Assembly: GCF_039907765.1 (NCBI RefSeq)
Contig: NZ_JARDJI010000001.1
Location: forward strand, 1 to 64,000
Direction: 5' to 3'
DNA length: 64,000 nt
Origin: Aminobacter sp039907765
Lineage (GTDB): Bacteria > Pseudomonadota > Alphaproteobacteria > Rhizobiales > Rhizobiaceae
Shown piece after piece: positions 59,588 through 64,000 of this stretch (position 1 is the stretch's first letter; every line of letters starts with the position of its first letter). Made by a program: the position numbers and the translations under genes. A model generated the notes under the pieces. That model worked only from the letters and a program-made list of their open reading frames with translations, ran no database searches and had not been told where the DNA came from.

Positions 59588-59694
59588 GGTAGCCCAGCCT
59601 TATCAAGACTTTGCTTGTCCGTTGCCGGCCTGTGTGATTGGCTGGAAGGTGGGAACACTCGCCAAAAAAGAGTGGTTCGACAACGGAGACGAAA

Positions 59695-60474
59695 ATGCAG
59701 ATTTCCAGAAGATTGGCATGCTCCGCCGCGCTGGCGGCCCTTCTGCTGAGCGTCGGCGCCGCCTCGGCGCAGGAGGGCGGCAAGCTCAAGCTGGGCACGG
59801 AAGGCGCCTATCCGCCCTTCAACACCCTGACCGCCGACGGCAAGCTCGCCGGCTTCGACATCGACGTCGGCAACGCGCTCTGCGCCCAGATGAAAGTGGA
59901 GTGCGAGTGGGTCACGCAGGACTGGGACGGCATCATCCCGGCGCTGCAGGGCGGCAAGTTCGACGCCATCGTTGCCTCGATGACCATCACCGAGGAGCGC
60001 AAGCAGCAGGTCGACTTCACCGACAAGTACTACACCACGCCGCTGGCGCTGGTGGCGCTGAAGGACACGACCCTGGCCTCGCCGGAGCCGGATGCGCTCA
60101 ACGGCAAGACCGTCGGCGCGCAGGCCTCGACGACCCAGGCCATCTACGCCGAGGACAAATATGCCAAGGCCGGCGCCGACGTGAAGCTCTATCCGACGCA
60201 GGACGAAGCCATGGCCGACCTGACCAACGGGCGCCTCGATGCGGTGGTGTCGGACAAGTTCGTGCTGGTCGACTGGATGAAGACCACCGGCAACGACTGC
60301 TGCAAGCTGGTCGGCGACCTGAAGGGCACGGAGTCTTTGACCGGCATCGCCGTGCGCAAGGGCGACCCGCTGCGCGAGAAGCTGAACGCGGCGATCGCCG
60401 CGATCGTGGCCGACGGCACCTACGCCAAGATCAACGCCAAGTATTTCGACTTCGACATCTACGGCAAGGATTGA
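59695..60474 (+). CDS. Lysine/arginine/ornithine-type periplasmic binding protein
   Basis: A 259-residue family-3 binding protein. The signal peptide ISRRLACSAALAALLLSVGAASA ends in ASA. The domain shows KLGTEGAYPPFNTLTADGKLAGFDIDVGNALCAQ, WDGIIPALQGGKFDAIVASMTITEERKQQVDFTDKYY and KTVGAQASTTQAIYAEDKY. This is the LAO/HisJ type, for basic amino acids. CGGAGACGAAA precedes the ATG. No permease genes are next to it, so the transporter partner must be elsewhere. Confidence 0.88.
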   Translation: MQISRRLACSAALAALLLSVGAASAQEGGKLKLGTEGAYPPFNTLTADGKLAGFDIDVGNALCAQMKVECEWVTQDWDGIIPALQGGKFDAIVASMTITEERKQQVDFTDKYYTTPLALVALKDTTLASPEPDALNGKTVGAQASTTQAIYAEDKYAKAGADVKLYPTQDEAMADLTNGRLDAVVSDKFVLVDWMKTTGNDCCKLVGDLKGTESLTGIAVRKGDPLREKLNAAIAAIVADGTYAKINAKYFDFDIYGKD

Positions 60475-60497
60475 TCGACAGAGCTTCGAAACAGGAT

Positions 60498-60520
60498 GCC
60501 GCAGGCCACCGGCCTGCGGC
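60498..60520 (+). terminator. Hairpin after the binding-protein gene
   Basis: GCCGCAGGCC and GGCCTGCGGC form a 10-bp stem with an ACC loop. No T tract follows; probably a 3' stabiliser or weak terminator. Confidence 0.6.
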
Positions 60521-60634
60521 GTCCGCTCGGAAGCCGGCCTTTGCCAGAATTGCTGGCCGATTCCGCAGCGACGGCCTTAGGCCCTGATGACCGCGGGGGC
60601 GGTCGATCCTGGCTCAAGACCTTGAATTGAAAGC

Positions 60635-60708
60635 TGGAGCGGGTAGCGGGAATCGAACCCGCGCGTTCAGCTTGGGAAGCTGACAGGCTACCATTACATC
60701 ATACCCGC
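60635..60708 (-). tRNA. tRNA-Gly (CCC)
   Basis: On the minus strand GCGGGTA (60702-60708) pairs with TACCCGC. The anticodon loop is TTCCCAA with CCC (glycine, codon GGG), and the T arm has GGTTCGATTCC. The CCA end is encoded at 60635-60637. The 74-nt length is normal. Confidence 0.95.
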
Positions 60709-60851
60709 GCGGGCACTTGGTTAGCATCGCGCATCCCGCTCGGCAATGGCACTCGATGAGATCTTCGCCGATATGCCCCGGTGCCGCATCTTGAAGCGCG
60801 TGGCGCAATCGCGATATTCGGGGGTAGGCCCAAGAATCGCAGGAGACTGAC

Positions 60852-61115
60852 TTGAACGGACTGGCGCGTTTTCTCGGCGACACCCCGCTTCGGGTGCTCA
60901 TCAAGCTCCTGGTCATCTCCTTCCTGGTGGGCATCGTGATGAATGCCTTCGGCTGGTCGCCCTGGGACGTGCTCTACGGCATCCGCGATTTCTTCCTCGA
61001 CATCTGGCGCATGGGCTTCCGCGCCATCGACCGCTTCCTGGGCTACATCCTGCTGGGCGCCGCGATCGTCATCCCGGCCTTCGTCGTCCTCAGGCTGTTC
61101 AGCTACCGCAAATAG
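60852..61115 (+). CDS. Small conserved membrane protein (DUF6460-like)
   Basis: An 87-residue protein with two helices (VLIKLLVISFLVGIVMNAFGW and FLGYILLGAAIVIPAFVVLRLF), joined by an amphipathic segment (SPWDVLYGIRDFFLDIWRMGFRAIDR). It starts at TTG 60852 after AGGAGA. It matches DUF6460 as far as I recall; function unknown. Its stop is 1 bp from the end of the convergent histone-deacetylase-like gene. Confidence 0.7.
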   Translation: MNGLARFLGDTPLRVLIKLLVISFLVGIVMNAFGWSPWDVLYGIRDFFLDIWRMGFRAIDRFLGYILLGAAIVIPAFVVLRLFSYRK

Positions 61116-61116
61116 C

Positions 61117-62013
61117 TCAGGCGAAGCCGGCGGCCGTCTCGAACAGGATCGCGTGGCGGGCGGCGAGCGCGGCGACGTCGGTCGAATATCCGCCGCCGAT
61201 GACGCCGCAGAGCGGCGCGCCGGCTGCGCGGAAATGCTCGATGACGAGACGCTCGCGCCGGCGCAGGCCGTCGTCGCTCAGGGCGAGGCGGCCGAGCCGG
61301 TCGTCGCGGTGCGGGTCGACGCCGGCGTTGTAGAAGACGAGGTCCCAGCGGCGCATCGCCGACAGGCTGCCGAGCGCCTCCGACAGCGTCGCCAGATAGG
61401 CATCGTCGCCGGTGCGGTCGGGCAGGCCGATGTCGAGGCTGGAGGCGACCTTGCGCACCGGATAATTCTTCTCGGCATGCATGGAGAAGGTGAAGGTCCC
61501 CGCCATGCCGGCGAGGATCTCGGCGGTGCCGTCGCCCTGGTGAACGTCGAGATCGACGACGAGGATGTTCTCGACCAGCCGCTCGGCGAGCAGCGCCAGC
61601 GCCGCGACCGCGACGTCGTTGAAGGTGCAGAAGCCGGCACCCTGCGAGCGCCTGGCGTGGTGGCTGCCGCCGGCCGTGTTGCAGGCGATGCCGTGGTCGA
61701 GCGCCAGCCGTGCCGCGAGCAGCGTTCCGCCGGCGGCGAGCTGGGCGCGCCGCGACACCCGCTCGCCGACGGGAAAGCCGATCTCACGCTCGATGTGCGT
61801 CGGCACCGTGCAGGCCAGCACCTGCCCGACATAGCTGTCCTCATGCGCGAGCCGCAGCCAGTCGGGCGAGATCGGTTGCGCCCGGTTGAGGCCGGCCGTC
61901 AGCCCCAGTTCGCCGAGGCGCGCCATGAGCTGGGTGTATTTGCCCATCGGGAAACGGTGATCCGGCGAGAAGCCGGCGTCGTAATCCGGGTGGCTGACGA
62001 TCTGAAGCGGCAT
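61117..62013 (-). CDS. Histone deacetylase-family (acetoin utilisation-like) protein
   Basis: A 298-residue metal-dependent deacetylase of the arginase/deacetylase fold. Visible are HPDYDAGFSPDHRFPMGKY, the catalytic GGSHHARRSQGAGFCTFNDVAVA, DLDVHQGDGTAEI (zinc ligands) and GVDPHRDDRLG. Bacterial members act on acetylpolyamines, acetyl-CoA synthetase lysines or acetoin. The true substrate is unknown. The ATG at 62013 gives the usual start; a longer frame to 62091 is not supported. Divergent from the MATE gene. Confidence 0.9.
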   Translation of the reverse strand: MPLQIVSHPDYDAGFSPDHRFPMGKYTQLMARLGELGLTAGLNRAQPISPDWLRLAHEDSYVGQVLACTVPTHIEREIGFPVGERVSRRAQLAAGGTLLAARLALDHGIACNTAGGSHHARRSQGAGFCTFNDVAVAALALLAERLVENILVVDLDVHQGDGTAEILAGMAGTFTFSMHAEKNYPVRKVASSLDIGLPDRTGDDAYLATLSEALGSLSAMRRWDLVFYNAGVDPHRDDRLGRLALSDDGLRRRERLVIEHFRAAGAPLCGVIGGGYSTDVAALAARHAILFETAAGFA

Positions 62014-62125
62014 GCTGAACCAGTGCGGCGCAATGAATTGTCCTGCCAGGTTAGACGGTTGCGCCGGCCGAAGAAACCGGTCCAACTGCACAGCTGACGG
62101 GAATCATGCCTGAGGAGGGGAGACG

Positions 62126-63484
62126 TTGGACGCTGCGTCCAGGGTCACGCATGTAGGCGCTTTCGACGTGACCACCAGGACGGTGCTGGCGATCGCCGTG
62201 CCGATGACGCTCGCCTATCTGACGACGCCGCTCATCGGCGTGGTCGGCACGGCGGTGGTCGGGCAGTTCGGCGATGCGGCCCTGCTCGGCGGACTGGCCG
62301 CGGGCGCCGTCGCCTTCGACGTCGTCTTCACCAGCTTCAATTTCCTGCGCGCCGGTACCACGGCCCTGGTGGCCCAGGCCGTCGGCCGCGACGACGATGC
62401 CGAGCAGCAGGCCGTGTTCTGGCGGGCGACGGTGATCGCCGTGGTCGCCGGCCTGCTTTTGATGCTTGCGGCGCCGCTCACTTCGCTCGCCGGGCAATGG
62501 TTCATGTCGGCCGAGCCGCGCGTCAGCGAGACACTCGACGCCTATGTCCGCATCCGCATGCTGGGGGCGCCGTTCGCGCTCGTCAACTACGCCGTGCTCG
62601 GCTATGTGCTCGGCCGCGGCGAGGGCGGTTTCGGCCTGTTGCTGCAGGCGACGCTCAACGGCGTCAACATCGTGTTGTCCATCCTCCTCGGACTGGAGCT
62701 GGGCTGGGGCGTCGAAGGCGTGGCCTGGGCGGCGGTGGGCGGCGAGGTGGCGGGCACTTTTCTCGGGCTCGCCGTGCTCATGCGGCGGTTCGGCCGGCAG
62801 CCGCCGCTGGCGCGCGCCGGCATCTTCGACGGCAAGGCGTTTCGCCGGCTGTTCGTGCTCAACCGCGACATCATGATCCGCTCCTTTGCGCTGCTCGCGG
62901 CCTTTGCGCTGTTCACCCGCCAGGGCGTGCAGTTCGGCACCGCGACGCTGGCGGCCAACGCCGTGCTGATGAACTTTTTCCTCGTCGCGAGCTTCTTCCT
63001 CGACGGTTTCGCCACCGCGGCCGAACAACTGGCCGGACGGGCGATCGGCGCCCGCTACGAGGCGGCCTTCCGCAAGGCGGTCCGGCTCTGCTCGGTCTGG
63101 GGTTTCGCGATGGCCGGCGTCATGGCGCTCGTCCTGCTCGCCTTCGGCGGCAGCTTCGTCGCGATGATCTCGACGGCGGAGGATGTGCGTGCCGTGGCGA
63201 TGGCGTTTCTGCCCTGGGCAGCTTTCACTGCCTTGAGCGGCGTCCTCGCCTTCCAGATGGACGGCGTGTTCATAGGCGCCGCCTGGTCGCGCGACATGCG
63301 CAACATGATGCTGCTGTCGCTGCTCGTGTTCGTGGCCGCGCTGGCGACACTCCCGGTCGCCTTCGGCAATGCCGGCCTATGGATGTCGCTGCATCTGTTC
63401 CTGATCGCGCGCGGCCTGTCGCTGCTCGCGCTGCTGCGGCCGAGGGCGCGCACGGCCTTTCACAGCGGTGCCGCGGTCCACTGA
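62126..63484 (+). CDS. MATE-family efflux protein
   Basis: A 452-residue multidrug and toxin extrusion transporter with 12 membrane helices. Two homologous halves start at TVLAIAVPMTLAYLTTPLIGVVGTAVVGQFGDAALLGGLA and FRRLFVLNRDIMIRSFALLAAFALFTRQGVQFG. It belongs to the DinF-like branch. Sodium- or proton-driven export of cations is the family role; the substrate is unknown. It starts at TTG 62126 after GAGGGGAGACG. Its last 25 bp overlap the convergent pyrD gene. Confidence 0.88.
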   Translation: MDAASRVTHVGAFDVTTRTVLAIAVPMTLAYLTTPLIGVVGTAVVGQFGDAALLGGLAAGAVAFDVVFTSFNFLRAGTTALVAQAVGRDDDAEQQAVFWRATVIAVVAGLLLMLAAPLTSLAGQWFMSAEPRVSETLDAYVRIRMLGAPFALVNYAVLGYVLGRGEGGFGLLLQATLNGVNIVLSILLGLELGWGVEGVAWAAVGGEVAGTFLGLAVLMRRFGRQPPLARAGIFDGKAFRRLFVLNRDIMIRSFALLAAFALFTRQGVQFGTATLAANAVLMNFFLVASFFLDGFATAAEQLAGRAIGARYEAAFRKAVRLCSVWGFAMAGVMALVLLAFGGSFVAMISTAEDVRAVAMAFLPWAAFTALSGVLAFQMDGVFIGAAWSRDMRNMMLLSLLVFVAALATLPVAFGNAGLWMSLHLFLIARGLSLLALLRPRARTAFHSGAAVH

Positions 63485-64000
63485 TCGAGCTTGCTGTCGC
63501 GCAGTTTGGAGATGCTTTCCAGGCCCTCGCGCCGTGCGAAGTCGGACATGCCGCGGACGATGCGCGCCGGCAGCGACGGCCCGGCATAGACCATGCCGGT
63601 ATAGATCTGCACGAGGTCGGCGCCGGCGCGGATCTTCTCGAGCGCGGTGTCGGTGGAATCCACTCCGCCGACGCCGATGATGGCGCGCTCGGGGCCGACC
63701 AGCTTGCGCATGCGGGCGAGCACCGCGGTGGAGCGCGCAAACAGCGGCTTGCCGGAGAGGCCGCCGGTTTCGCCGGTGTTGGCTGTGCTGCGCAGCGGCG
63801 GCCGCGTGATGGTGGTGTTGGAGACGATGATGCCGTCGATCGCCTTTTCGGTCACTTCGGCGGCGATGTCCTCGAGCTCTGCCTCGTGCAGGTCGGGCGC
63901 GATCTTGAGGAAGATCGGCACCGCCTGGCCGGCTTCGGCGCGGGCGATCATGACGCTGGCCAACAGTTCGGCCAGCTGCTCGCGCGCCTGCATGTTGCGC
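63460..64000 (-). CDS. pyrD: Dihydroorotate dehydrogenase (quinone), C-terminal part
   Basis: The gene runs off the right edge of the window; 180 residues are visible. They carry VPIFLKIAPDL, IIVSNTTI (FMN site), TGGLSGKPLF, IIGVGGVDSTDTALEKIRAGADLVQIYTGMVYAGP, all typical of class 2 PyrD, which feeds pyrimidine synthesis from the membrane quinone pool. The N-terminal part and start lie outside. The 3' end overlaps the MATE gene by 25 bp. Confidence 0.93.
   Translation of the reverse strand, partial: RNMQAREQLAELLASVMIARAEAGQAVPIFLKIAPDLHEAELEDIAAEVTEKAIDGIIVSNTTITRPPLRSTANTGETGGLSGKPLFARSTAVLARMRKLVGPERAIIGVGGVDSTDTALEKIRAGADLVQIYTGMVYAGPSLPARIVRGMSDFARREGLESISKLRDSKLDQWTAAPL

Overview
The window is about 64 kb of GC-rich, densely coding chromosome. 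Gene content and rhizobial signatures point to an alphaproteobacterium of the order Hyphomicrobiales (Rhizobiales), probably near Mesorhizobium or Aminobacter. The signatures include GcrA, class I lysyl-tRNA synthetase, a two-domain Dcd, a PodJ-like Sel1 protein, a SAM-II riboswitch on metZ and several families of GC-rich palindromic repeats. This placement is inference; no rRNA gene is present. I see no prophage, transposase, CRISPR array or conjugation gene, so the window reads as core chromosome with small intergenic repeats.

Layout. 1-1.5 kb: palindromic repeats, two decayed gene remnants (SpoU/TrmH-type methyltransferase and Lrp/AsnC regulator) and a secreted hypothetical. 1.6-3.7 kb: a FadD acyl-CoA ligase with a long Ala/Lys/Pro tail. 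4.1-9.4 kb: a complete five-gene peptide ABC importer (dppABCDF type). 9.7-17 kb: small stress-type proteins, an acyl desaturase, a DmpA-like self-processing peptidase, an outer-membrane protein, a rhodanese, tRNA-Thr, a nitronate monooxygenase and a membrane protein. 17.1-24.9 kb: the four-gene ligase-associated DNA repair set (ATP-dependent ligase, beta-lactamase-fold exonuclease, Lhr-like helicase, metallophosphoesterase), with a TPR-methyltransferase in the middle. 25-31 kb: a TauE/SafE exporter with its partner, and the PodJ-like protein. 31.2-39.3 kb: a fatty-acid beta-oxidation block headed by a MerR regulator. 39.4-46.9 kb: an S24 repressor-like regulator, lysyl-tRNA synthetase, TerB, a solute-binding protein and a GT2 glycosyltransferase. 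46.9-51.1 kb: PPK2, PhoR, PhoU and CorA, all related to phosphate or metal. 51.3-56.9 kb: gcrA, argD-argF-hslO, apaG and a secreted protein. 57-64 kb: metZ under a SAM-II riboswitch, dcd, an amino-acid binding protein, tRNA-Gly, a histone-deacetylase-like protein, a MATE exporter and the 3' part of pyrD.

How the parts connect. The palindrome TGACGTTTACGTAAACGTCA recurs, with small changes, upstream of the MerR gene, the acyl-CoA dehydrogenase operon and the distant nitronate monooxygenase, which suggests one MerR regulon. GC-rich inverted repeats are concentrated around the DNA-repair cluster; elements of these families lie in frame inside both the ligase and the helicase and add about 40-55 residues to each protein. 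The Pho region is rearranged relative to the usual phoR-pstSCAB-phoU-phoB order: phoR is followed directly by phoU, and pst and phoB are missing here.
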